A model generated the notes under the pieces. It worked only from the letters and a program-made list of their open reading frames with translations, was not told where the DNA came from and searched no databases. Positions 45,991 to 56,050 of a DNA stretch of 64,000 nt are shown here, piece after piece; position 1 is the first letter of the stretch; each line of letters starts with the position of its first letter. The stretch is from Auricularia sp. M13 (taxonomy: Eukaryota; Basidiomycota; Agaricomycetes; Auriculariales; Auriculariaceae), in NCBI GenBank assembly GCA_037042915.1, contig CM073193.1, positions 1,178,001 through 1,242,000 on the forward strand. Reading direction: 5' to 3'. Both the position numbers and the translations under genes were made by a program.

Positions 45991-46042
45991 AGTTTTGTGA
46001 CCTCCAGAGAAAACCAGTACTGTCTTCATAGCCAGTCTCGAG

Positions 46043-46970
46043 ATGATCTTCAAGGTTTTCGCCCTCAGCGCAGCTCTCTTCAGCACCTTTGCTCTCGGCA
46101 AGTCTCTTTCGCGTATATTCGGTCTCAACTGACCCCATTGCAGGCGCATTCCCCGGTGGCCCGTACACTATCTGGAGCGCTTCAAGGCAGCTCATCCATA
46201 TGGACACCCCAGGTATGATGCTCGATGCTACAGTAACACTCGTCCTTGAGGCTCACTGGCTCTCATGGATTATAGGTCTCGGAAGCCCTGTAGATAATTA
46301 CTCTGAAATCTACGGATGTGTGTTCGCTAATCACCCCTTGCGCGCAGATCAACGGAGCGCCCTACTTTGTGGGCAGGCGCAACCAATATGTGCGTATCTC
46401 GTTCCATTCGCATAAGCCTCGTCTCACCTTACCATCCAGTGGTCCCCCATTCTTGCGTCGCCGGGCACCACAAACGTGTATTACATCTATAACAACGTGT
46501 CAGGCAGCATCTTCGCTACTGGGGCCTCGGTACGCATACCTCCACTAACGATACAGTATCATCTCTGCCTCGAAGTAACGGTGCATGCTCTGCTGTTTTC
46601 CAGGGCGCCGGCCTCGTCAATCATCCATTTGCCTCTCCATTCGGCATCATCCCGATTGCGGGCACGACGAACAACTACACGTACGAGCCTCCATCATTAA
46701 GCTATCGTCGAGTCCCGCATTTGACACTGGATCTGATGCCGCGCAGAATCGGCGTCCCGGACACGAGTCTGGTGTTCACGGTGGCCAGCGGGGCCGCCTT
46801 CCCGGTAAGCATCATGATGATACCGCTTCATCGAAGCAGCGTGCTCATTGTATGGCCGCGGCGATGTCAAGCTTGCCATCACGTTGCAGCCGCTCGTTCC
46901 GGGCAACCTGCGCCAGGTGTGGTCGCTCACGGACCACGGGCCGCCGTCGAGTATCAACGATCCCGCTTGA
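46043..46970 (+). CDS. Small secreted protein C, ricin-B-type beta-trefoil-like
   Basis: Eight exons: 46043-46097, 46144-46212, 46276-46289, 46348-46389, 46440-46529, 46604-46680, 46747-46804, 46872-46970; 504 nt, 167 residues. Signal peptide MIFKVFALSAALFSTFAL, mature start near AFPGGPYTIW. Three similar beta segments occur at about residues 26-28 (YTI), 74-76 (YYI) and 115-117 (YTI), 40-48 apart, as expected for a trefoil; QxW motifs are at residues 59-61 (NQY|W) and near 149-151 (RQVW). Ends HGPPSSINDPA. Intron 1 uses a GC donor (GCAAGT ... GCAG). Coding sequence is unbroken. Most similar to gene D, with which it shares exon lengths exactly. Confidence 0.82.
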
Positions 46971-48489
46971 GAGGCAGACATCGATTGAATGTGTGGTATT
47001 TCCGGTCAGCGTGGAGATGCATTTGTCTGTAACGATTGATTTCTTAGAAGAGACTGAGAGTTAATGGCGCGAAACTATATGTGTGACGGTAAAACCGGGG
47101 ACAGTAAAGGATACAACATGAGAAAGGTAAATAAGCACGCGGCGTTACCGCTATCGTCGCAGAGGACAGTCGTGGTCAACGAGCAAGCATCGGAGCATCG
47201 GCCGATCAGTCATCAAACTTTCGGACGCCGGAAGTATATGAGGGTTGCCCTTTCTCGCTCATGTCCTCGAGCTCTTGCTGAGCAACAGTGGCTTGTTTCA
47301 GCGCACCTCAGCGCTCTCGTCGATGTTCAATCTCGCCATAACCACCCGCGAATCCGCTACGAGCGATCTTCCGGTGGATGCGCACCGTGCAGCTCGGTCT
47401 GCTGGGGTCTTGCGTGCCCACAGCCGCTTCTTCCTTGACTGCGCAGTGCGAACTGGCGCGCATACTGACGATGTCCGCTGCGCCAATTCCTGGTTGGGCT
47501 TTTTGCTATCTTTCCCCCGGCTACCTTCTGCTCTCCGCTTCCTCGGGCTATCATCTGGACCTTATTATCTTCGAATCGATCATCGACTGGCCATGTTGTG
47601 TGTGTGCGATCTCGTTTCGGCAAAATCTAGGGCGGAATACTTCGCAGTAGCGTTTTTTGCGCCGTGCCCGCCGGACAGCGCGCCTGCGGCTGGCGGATGA
47701 CAACGCGGAGGCCTCTGGAGGCTGTAGCTCGTATACGTACCTCTTTCAATTGCTGCCGTCAGCGGCGGCGGGTACTTCAGGGCCGTGGAGCAACTGACGC
47801 AGTGGCTGCTGCACATGCAATTTGTTAACTGGTTGCGGGTTGCGATAACATCACGTTGTGTGAATCCTGGGCCGCGCCGTGCTGCTCGGCTTGTTGTGCA
47901 AGTGCGTTTGGTATTTCGCGCGCAGCGTCACGCCGTCCGCTTGCGCTGTCACCTGCCCGTCCTTTCTATACTTTCCTCCCCGCGCACATGGTCCAATTTC
48001 TGGCGAGCGTCACTTCACAGAATGCCAGATGCGAGGGGTACCTGTTCAATATCTACCCAACTGTATCCTCCGCAACTGTTGGTCCGCCTGCGTGCTTGCC
48101 TGTGGCACTCTGCATTGCTCCCAGTGACACTGGCTGGGTGCGTTTCCAAAGCGCAAAGCGCGCGTTCGCTCGCTTGCGCCCTGTCCATATCCCGCTTTTC
48201 TTCTCGTCGGTCCCCTTTCCGCTGGTTATTCCCTTGTATTGTCACCCTCGTGTATACTGTTGCTGAGCTTGGCTTTCTTTGACCCTCTGTCAGAACGGCA
48301 CGCACGGCTCCCGCGCGGCTGAGTCGCCTGTGGCTACGTTATCCTTTTGAATGGGCCTGCCAGCGCGTACCTCGGCGCTCTATATTCAAAGCACGTAAAG
48401 ACGATGGATCATCTGTCTCCGAGGGCGCCCAATATTTTCCCGAAGATGATGAGATTATACGGATTGAGTATAAGACGGAAATTTCAGCA
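46971..48489. other. Spacer between secreted genes C and D
   Basis: About 1.5 kb without a supportable gene. Contains promoter-like module copy 8 near 47165-47260 and, just after it, weak similarity to the GS-HQR first exon (GGCTTGTTTCAGCGCACCTC). Confidence 0.4.
47165..47260 (+). promoter_or_regulatory. Dispersed promoter-like module, copy 8
   Basis: GTCGTGGTCAACGAGCAAGC, CATCGGCCGATCAGTCATCA, CGCCGGAAGTATATGAGGGT and TGCCCTTTCTCGCTC in module order. No intact gene follows. Confidence 0.6.
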
Positions 48490-49050
48490 GGTGAGCGCTC
48501 TTCCGAGGTGTCTGGTCACAAATCTCCTGAATAAATGCCTCATGTCAAGGGTGCTGTCAGCTGCCAGCCTTCCACTTGCAGTTATAAGACGCCTCCGCGT
48601 CTCGGACCCGGCGCAATAGCAGCGCTAGCTGCTCCCAATGTCAGGCCTCGCGAACTGGCGGCGCAGCGCCTGTCTCGCGCCTTCTGGGAAACCCCGCCAT
48701 CTCCTTCCGTTGGGTCCCAAGGGCATAGCGGCAACGACGTCGACTCGGAGCCCTCTTTTTGGGAACTCCACCATTCTCTCACTCGCTTCACTCAACGACT
48801 CAACGCCAATTAGGTATTCCCGTCGCGACGTCATTCTACAACCTCCGCATTCTCGTGAAGATAACATGTGACTTTGGGGCAGAGCGACGTGGCGAGCGCT
48901 TCGACCGTGATAGCTCGCAGCGCAGAGGAACCAATCCGAGCATGGAATCATATAGGGTCGACCATGAGCAGCCAGGGGTATGCCAACGGACTATGAAGCG
49001 TATTCAAAACGTATGGTGTGCTCTGGTGTGCTCAGGAGCGCCGATCTCGT
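48490..49050 (+). other. Conserved exon-like leader block, upstream of gene D
   Basis: Counterpart of the blocks before B and C (CGCGAACTGGCGGCGCAGCG near 48649; GGGTCGACCATGAGCAGCCA near 48955 followed by GTATGC and, about 60 nt later, CTCAG|GAGCGC). The frame from about 48880 reads VASASTVIARSAEEPIRAWN. Confidence 0.4.
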
Positions 49051-49077
49051 TCGCCTGCCAGCTTGACGCCAGCGCGC

Positions 49078-49195
49078 TGGCCGCTCGTGCCGGACGTCTA
49101 CTGAGTACCAGGGACAGCGTGTCGGGCGCGTATGTCTGGTGATGATCACTATCTGCGATGGCCGTTTGCTCCGAAGGTTCGTCTATAAAGGCTGC
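49078..49195 (+). promoter_or_regulatory. Promoter block of secreted gene D
   Basis: GGCCGCTCGTGCCGGACGTC with ACGTCTACTGA at 49094-49104 (164 nt before the ATG), GATGGCCGTTTGCTCCGAAG, and TATAAAG at 49184-49190, 74 nt before the ATG. Confidence 0.65.
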
Positions 49196-49257
49196 GGCTT
49201 CAAGACTCTCTGAAAATAAGCAACGTCTTCGACTCTTCGTAGTAGTACTCCGCAAGA

Positions 49258-50154
49258 TGATCTTCAAGCTTTTCGCCCTCAGCGCAGCTCTTTTTGGTTC
49301 CCTTGCTCTCGGCAAGTCTCTTTCGCTTACATTCTGTCTCAACTGACCCCTCTGAAGGGGCGTTCCCCGGCGGCCCGTACACCATCTGGAGCGCTTCATT
49401 GCAACTCATCCATTTGGACAACCCAGGTATGATGCTCGAAACCAACACATCCTTGAGACTCACTCGTACCCACGATTTCTAGGCCTCGGACTCCCTGTAG
49501 ATGATTACTCTAAAATGCAAGGACGTATGTTCACTCATCAAACCTTGCGTGCAGATCAACGGCGCACCCTACCTTCAGGGCAGGCGCAACCAATACGTAC
49601 GTATCTCATTCAATTATCGTACATGACGTCTCACGGTGCGGAACATCCAGTGGTCGCCCTTGCTTGCGTCTGCGGGCACCACAGACGTGTATTACATCAA
49701 CAGTAACGTGACAGGCAGCATCTTCGCCACCGGGGCCTCTGTACGCATATCTCGAGCAATTATCTCTGACGATGTGTGGTAACGCCGCGTGCTCTTTGCT
49801 CCGCCAGGGCGCCGGCCTCGTCGATCGGCCCTTTGCCTCTCCGTGGCGCTTCACCCCGGTCGCGGGAACGACTGACAACTTCACGTACGAGCCTCCATGA
49901 TACACCTTCGATTCCGACCTATGAAACGCTGACGCCGCGCAGGATTGGCGTCCCGGACACGGATCTGGTGTTCACGGTGGCCAGCGGGTCCGCCTTCCCA
50001 GTAAGCATGACGCCTCTTCATCAAAGCAACGTATTCACTCTATCGCGATGTCAAGCTTGCTATCACGCTTCAGCCGCTCGTTTCTGGCAACCTGCGCCAG
50101 GTCTGGTCGCTCACGGACCACGGACCGCCATCGAGCATCAACGCTCCCGCGTGA
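49258..50154 (+). CDS. Small secreted protein D, ricin-B-type beta-trefoil-like
   Basis: Eight exons: 49258-49312, 49358-49426, 49483-49496, 49555-49596, 49651-49740, 49808-49884, 49943-50000, 50056-50154; 504 nt, 167 residues. Signal peptide MIFKLFALSAALFGSLAL, then AFPGGPYTIWSASLQLIHLD. QxW motifs NQY|W and RQVW; TTDVYYINSNVTGSIFATG after the first. Ends HGPPSSINAPA. Intron 1 begins GCAAGT; splicing at any GT nearby would break the frame into FPGGP. All eight exons match gene C in length. Intact, no frameshift or stop. Last gene of the tandem array; the pyrophosphatase follows on the same strand after about 720 nt. Confidence 0.82.
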
Positions 50155-50364
50155 GCACGGGGTCGGAGGCAGCGATCCCCTCACACTAGTATGCGCTGGA
50201 AATTCTGTGGGGGAAGCTTGAGCTTGACTGTAATAGTTAGTCGTTTCGAATGAGACGTGGATAAATGGCGCGAAAAGCAGTGAATTTTGGGCGAGGCTCG
50301 GGATGGCGGGGAAGAGAGGAGAAATTAGCCGGAGGTGCTGTTTTAACGCTGACTATCAACGTAG

Positions 50365-50450
50365 AAAATGATTGTGGACTTCGACAATGCACCGTTGGGT
50401 GATCTGTCCGTCCGGAGGCATATGACCCTTGTCCTTCTCCGCTCATGTCC
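50365..50450 (+). promoter_or_regulatory. Dispersed promoter-like module, copy 9
   Basis: GTCCGGAGGCATATGACCCT, TGTCCTTCTCCGCTCATGTC with a weakened left half (GATTGTGGACTTCGACAATG). It lies about 430 nt upstream of the pyrophosphatase start, too far to be its core promoter. Confidence 0.45.
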
Positions 50451-50874
50451 TCTGGCCAGCACAGGACCTTTACCCAGTTTCATGCGGCTTATCAACGCCG
50501 CAGGGTCCTTGCGGTTCCAAGCACTACGACTCGGACAGCCAGTCCCTGCGTGCCCCACCATCCCTTTCCGCTTTTTTGCAATGAGGGCGCAAAATTTGTA
50601 GAGAGCTCGCGCCCAGCCCCCCTTGGCAGGTAGAACGGTATAAAAAACGCGTCGCTGGCACAAAACGTGGGCAGGAGCTTGAGGCGCGCCGCCGCTGCAG
50701 AGCGCAAGCCTCGTGGCCTGGTCGGGACCGTACGAGTTGCTGGCGGCGGCTCCGAACTGGAGGATGTCGCTCACACATTCTCGGACGTGCCGACCGGACC
50801 GGAAATGCATCACGACTGCGCAACAACGAAATGAACCCCGCTTCAACTCTTCAACAGCTTTCCTCACTGCCACC

Positions 50875-52129
50875 ATGGCTTTCACGCGTGAGCACGCCTG
50901 CCAGACGGACGAAGTCGATGGGACTCGGAGCTGACGAGCTGCATAGCCCGATACATCGGCGCGGCCAACACGCTTGGTATCTCCGTTTGGCGCTACGCTC
51001 ACGGACCGGTCGGCGCTGACGGTCGTTGCAGAGCACCGGGTGTACATAGAGCACAATGGGACGCCGGTGTCAGCATGGCACGACGTCCCGCTCTTCGCGT
51101 CCCAGAACCAGAATGTTTTCAACATGATCGTCGCGGCCCCGCGCTGGACGGACGCCGCGATGCAGGTCTCCCAGGAGGAGCCATTCAACCCGCTCAAGCA
51201 GGCTGTCAAGCGCAACAAGCTGCGCTTCGTGCGCAGCTGCTTCCCGCACCACGGCTACATCTGGAACTACGGCGTCTTCCCGCAGGTGCGTCCGGCTCCG
51301 CCTCCTGCCTCCCGTCGCCTGCGCCTGATCGCCTGCGCCCAGACATGGGAGGATCCTGCTGCTGAGCACGCAGGGACCGCGGCAGTCGGCGGAAATGGCC
51401 CTCTCGACGTTTGCGAGATCGGCGAGCAGGTCGGCTATGTCGGCCAGATTAAGCAGGTCAAGGTGCTCGGTGTAATAGCCCCGCTCGACGAGGGAGCGAT
51501 CGACTGGAAGGTCATCGTCGTCGACGTCACCGACCCGCTCGCAGACAAGCTGAACAATATCGAGGACGTCGACCGTGAGCTGCCCGGCCTCATCCGCGCC
51601 ACGGGCGAGTGGCTACGGTATGCGCCAGTTGAGTATATGGAGGCCCCATCATTGTTGACGGTGTTTGCTGTGTAGGATCTACAAGATTCGTGCGTAGTAA
51701 AGCGTTTCCCCAAGCAACGTTACCGATATAAATCGTATTAGCCGACGGCAAACCCGAGAACAAGTTTGCTCTTTCCGGCGAGGCGAAGAACAATAAGTAC
51801 GCCACCGCGGTCATCCGCGAGTTCCATGAAGCCTGGCGCCGCCTCGTCCGCGGCGAGTCATCTCCCGGCAATAACTCCATGTATGTATGCAGTCCTTACT
51901 TTGCTCATGCTGTTCCTGAGTCCTATGCGAAGCACAAACCTCACTGTCGAGCGCTCGCCCGGTCGCGTGCGTCTCGGCGACGAGGCGCACGCCGCCATAC
52001 CCGCCGATTCGCGCAAAGCTCCTGCGCCCGTCGACCCATCCAGTATGTGCACGTCCGCTTCATGCTGTTATCAGCACTCACACTCACATCAAATCAGTTT
52101 CCAAGTGGTTCCACCTCTCCGCCGTATAA
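50875..52129 (+). CDS. IPP1: Inorganic pyrophosphatase, family I (cytosolic)
   Basis: Hydrolyses pyrophosphate to two phosphates, driving biosynthetic reactions forward; Mg-dependent soluble enzyme. Eight exons: 50875-50887, 50947-50976, 51032-51285, 51343-51617, 51675-51688, 51742-51880, 51933-52042, 52098-52129; 867 nt, 288 residues, matching the yeast enzyme's length. Start ATG is in GCCACCATGG. Landmarks: [55 protein letters not shown], the active-site [10 protein letters not shown] (family DPxD region reads N-G-P-L-D), [30 protein letters not shown] and [13 protein letters not shown]. Ends KWFHLSAV. Exons 1 (13 nt) and 5 (14 nt) are micro-exons. Intron 3 is stop-free and a multiple of three, so a naive reading runs through it. 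Confidence 0.95.
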
Positions 52130-52566
52130 TCGCAGACGAGAACATGTTCTAGGAATGGACGTGGCTTTCTGATACCTGACGTGAAACGCAGTGTGTGAAG
52201 TGCTCATGCGCGGCAAGGTATTCTCGGTGCCACTGCACCATGCCCTACAGCTCCGCTACACGAGACACGCTATTTCCATAGACTTTTAGCTACCGTAATT
52301 CTCAACTATCTAAACAGTGCGCACAATGTACTTTTGTGGCTGGATCAGGCGGTTTGATCTCACGGACTCGGAGAAAAAGGCCAAATTCAACTCCGATCTC
52401 GCTTTTTGCTCTCGTGTTGCCGACCGATAGTCAGGCGCTCAGAGCCTTGCTGGCTTCGATTTTTGCAAGACAGGCTTCTGGAGCAACAGAGTAAGCTATG
52501 TCGTTACTGGCGCCGGTCGGGATACGGTGAAAACTGCCCAGGCCGACATTGTCGAGGAGACGCGAA

Positions 52567-53406
52567 CTAAGGCATCCACGCGCTTCGCAAGTGGCTCGCA
52601 AAACTCGTGTCATGCAGGACTGTCGGCAAGCGAACCGTGAGCCGCATGCAGCGATAGACATGTTGTTCCAGACACAGGACAACCTCTTCCCAGTTATCCT
52701 GTGTCACGTAGACGTCCAATTCAAGATTCGCTGCACGGGAGCGTTCGAGAAGGGAAGTAAGCACACCGCCAGAAGATAAGCAGTCCACAGTGCTCCAAAT
52801 GGACGGCCGTCCGGTCAAGACCGCTCGCCAACGGTGGCAAACATGGCTGGCGGCGATAAGATCCTGCAGTGGCAGGTGGTCGAATATGGCGCAAAACATC
52901 TCGATAGGGAGCTTCCTCAGAATGAGCCCGCCGTTATCTTGAGCATGCCAGAAGGACGTAATTGAGCGCCGGACAACCGCAAGAATCGTGTCGGATACAT
53001 CATGCAGCATTGCAGCAGGAGCAGGAAAACTGCATGGCTGTGAGCAACACGTTGACCAAGCCTGGCCTTGGCGAGAGGAAACGTACCGAGATTCATTGCG
53101 CACAAAATCCAATCCGTCGTAACATGCCTGCGCAACCGCGGTTTCGAGGCCGAGCTGGCAGGCCCGCGATAATACGCAGGTTGCGTCCATGTGCTTGTGC
53201 AAAGTCGATGGGCAGCTGGGGATATCGTGGCGGCGGAAGAAAACTTTTTTGTTGCGCACTGTTTGTTCAGGCCTTCGCAGTCCAATCAAATGGCTCAAGG
53301 CGTATACCAGCATCTCCGCGCTTGTCCCGGTCGGTTCTGGTTTCAGTAGCGTGAAAAGACTGCTATTCTGACCTGCCAACACTGGAGCATCGATCGCAGA
53401 CGTCAT
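52567..53406 (-). pseudogene. F-box gene, N-terminal half (inverted)
   Basis: An open frame reading left with a clear F-box: LRKLPIEMFCAIFDHLPLQD, then AASHVCHRWRAVLTGRPSIW. Upstream of it are MLHDVSDTILAVVRRSITSF-type residues; downstream RSRAANLELDVYVTQDNWEE and CMRLTVRLPTVLHDT, and then the frame stops (HLRSAWMP) before any LRR-like region. The rest of such a protein is found in the opposite orientation just to the right, beginning at about 53412. A complete F-box protein of this type has about 500 residues. I read this as the 5' half of a gene broken by an inversion. The frame upstream of the F-box (from 53406) is probably partly intron or non-coding. Confidence 0.6.
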
Positions 53407-53411
53407 AGCTA

Positions 53412-54213
53412 CGCTGGACTCAACGCTTCCCCAACTTGAATACCCTGTTCATAGAGTTGGACGACTGGTCTAACGATGCACAACAGGACATCAAGGTATC
53501 CCTCCCAGACTCTCTGGCCGTTTTCAACATCATCATTAACAGCCAGCAGATGGACCCGGTGCTGGTATTCTCATACATCTCGCAGGACCACGATGAGCGG
53601 CGTAATCTCGTGTCATATAACGTTCTAGTAACCCCAAAAGCACTACGCGCAGTCCTCAACGCTCATCCACCCCCCGGGCGGATTTTCGATCATTTTTACT
53701 TGACTACCCTCACAAGGCCATCTGACGTCTTTGCCACCCACTTTCTAAAACGTGCGGAGTCGTCGCTCGCGGACGATGCACCATTCGTGAATCTCAATGT
53801 GCTCAGCATCGGCGAAGACATCTTTTGTCTTGCGCGCCCGCTCCTGTCGGCGCCGGCTCTCCAATATCTGTTGATCTTTCTGAACTGGTCTCAGGAGGAC
53901 CCTGCATTCGCGCACGAAACAGTCTTCCTCCTCCCTCGCGTCGAGCGTGGTGCTTTCGAGCCTCTGCAATGTCTGTCCGTCGCTGCAGCAGTTGTGCTTC
54001 TCCGCGAGAGACAGCAGACCTATTATGAACCTTGGCCCCGCGCTGGTGCGAGACTTCATCGAAAATGACTTGCGGCTGGAGGACAATATTTTGCCCCTGC
54101 TTCGACTCCGCCAGACGCGACTTCTGGAGAATGTACCTGAGGATATTGCCAGGCTGATGGCACGGGTTGACGCCCTGACAGTATGGGCCGCGGAGGCCGA
54201 ATCGGACGGGTAG
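53412..54213 (+). pseudogene. F-box gene, C-terminal LRR-like half
   Basis: After an in-frame TAG at 53406-53408 the frame opens as RFPNLNTLFIELDDW, a leucine-rich-repeat start, and continues through LLSAPALQYLLIFLNW to about 53965. No start codon or F-box precedes it. Near 53965-53975 the coherent frame shifts: LCNVCPSLQQLCFSARDSRP and LVRDFIENDLRLEDNILPLL continue in another frame and end WAAEAESDG at 54213. A frameshift or unrecognised intron is needed there. The matching N-terminal half lies on the other strand at 52567-53406. Non-functional as it stands. Confidence 0.6.
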
Positions 54214-54437
54214 ATAGATACCAATGGCTCTTCGTCGAACGAAATGTGGTGGGCGATTTCGAGTCTGAGACTGAGGAATTTTGATGCTTGATTTTCACCC
54301 AATCTCGCGGACCTCAAACTATCATGTTGATTTACACTCTTGATACTCGCCCCTTGTACCCGGTATGGATATAGTCTCGCAGCAAACATACTGAGGCCTC
54401 TGTCATGAAGGAGAAGAAAATGTATGTATAAGATCGA

Positions 54438-56050
54438 TCAATGCGGTACTGGATTCTCAGCGTACGTCTTCGCGTATCCAGAAAGGGCCCGGCACCCCAT
54501 GAAGGCAATGACTTCCCGAGAACCGCAGACCTTGATCGTCTCCAGTAGCGCGGCGTTGTAATCAATAAGCAGACGCAAACTCTGGCACATCGCAATGACG
54601 GCGTCCGAGTTCCATCTGTCTTGGCGCATGGTCCGCCCGTCGGATGGTACGCAGACCACCATGTCCCGCAGGCTCGGAGCAACGAGGTGGAATGTCGAAC
54701 AGGGGAGATCAGGGATGTCGCAACCGCTGGTCGACCCAAGTTCGAAGTCAAACTCGAGGCTGATGAGGTGCGGCGCGGTCAGCGCTGCGTTGAAGAGGTC
54801 CCAAAAGCGGTCCCCGTGCAAGGTGAGCGACGTCAACCTGTCTGCGCATGGGCCACGCAGCGCGAGCAGCTGGTTGAATTCTCGCCAGTTGAAGGGATAG
54901 ACGACGTGCTGTGGCTGGCTTTCTGCCGGCGGTGCGGATGCGTTGCTGCTCAGCGACATGGTGACTTGGTTCCGCGCCATGGAGATAGTGACGGGGCCCT
55001 GAAACGACGAAGTGAAAAAGTCGACCGGAGCAGATAGGCTTCTCGCCCCATAGATCGTTAACTTCGGGACAGATTGCCCCGACCACGGCGACAAAAGCGA
55101 CGCAAATTCGACGCCGACCATGTCGATCGCATGCAGTGCAACGTTGTAAAGGCTCGTTGGCAGCGGCGCGACAGGAAGGATAGTATTGTCGTCGATCCCC
55201 ATGAGCTCCAGTGTGACTAAATTAGGGCAGCATTGAAAAAGCCGGCGGTACCCTGCAGATGGTCCAGCAGCGTTCAGGTGAATATATGCAAGCAAAGGCA
55301 ATAGGTCGCATATAGCGGGGATAGATATTGTCGGCGCAACCAGGCGACGGAGATTAGGGACGCCACGGGTGCCCCAGTCCGACGGAATGTCGAAAAAGGG
55401 ATTCTTGGCGGAATATTCCTGGAGAAAGGTGATCTCCGTAATGAAAGGCATAGGCTCTCCATGAGGATTCAGGTGCGTGTAGATGTCGCGCGGGCCGGTG
55501 TAAGACTGCAGACGCCAGACGTCGCCCTGCAGGACGGAGAAGAAGCGCTCCTTTTCCCAGGAAGCTGACCAAGGAAGTTGTAATATGAAAGGCACAGGTC
55601 GTGAGCGGTCCAGCATAGCTGAAAGTTGCTCGACGGCCTTGCCCACGTCGCGTGTACCGTCGTGGTCCTTGCCCCATCGGAAGCTCGCCCACAGCCTGCG
55701 GTCCGCAAGCGCCAGAGCCCTCCATCTGCGACAAACGTGTGTCGCTTGGACCCGTGACTCGAAATCGGTAAATAGAAAGCAGTTGGTCAGAATTTCAGGG
55801 GCTAAGTGCCCCGTGCAGGAGTGCTGACGATTCCATACCTGCGCATAGTCCGCGCAGGCCTCGTCAAAGACTGAACAAACAGCACCCATAACCTCCGCCA
55901 CACGAAGCGAGCTTTGGACACACGTCAGTCCAATGTGGAAATTGGCGGCAGCTAAGAATCTACGTACGAGGTCTTCGTCTTGGCGGCGTTGTCAAGCACG
56001 CCCTGAACGTAGTAATAAATCGTGTCGCGCTGAGAATCTACTGCATCCAT
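54438..56050 (-). CDS. F-box protein with LRR-like C-terminal region
   Basis: SCF substrate-receptor type protein. Proposed exon 1 is 56050-55968 (MDAVDSQRDTIYYYVQGVLD ... KTKTS), intron 55967-55912 (GTACGT ... AAAG, phase 2), exon 2 55911-54438; 518 residues. F-box near residues 58-106: GHLAPEILTNCFLFTDFESR, VQATHVCRRWRALALADRRLW (split here). It is followed by irregular Leu-rich repeats: RGVPNLRRLVA, CPNLVTLELMGID, LPTSLYNVALHAID, LTSLTLHGDRFWDL, PHLISLEFDFELG, APSLRDMVVCVPSD. The frame can be opened earlier only through a GTG at 55901, which is why the leading exon matters. Paralog of the gene at 33242 with the same intron position and phase. No damage seen. Confidence 0.85.

Noticed and set aside
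39570-50154. Secreted genes as hydrophobins or thaumatin-like proteins
   Set aside because: No eight-Cys hydrophobin pattern and no Cys-rich thaumatin signature; the QxW and YxI pattern fits a beta-trefoil better.
50343-51218. Minus-strand open frame of 291 codons opposite the pyrophosphatase
   Set aside because: It covers the first exons of a conserved plus-strand gene and has no recognisable motif; a shadow frame.
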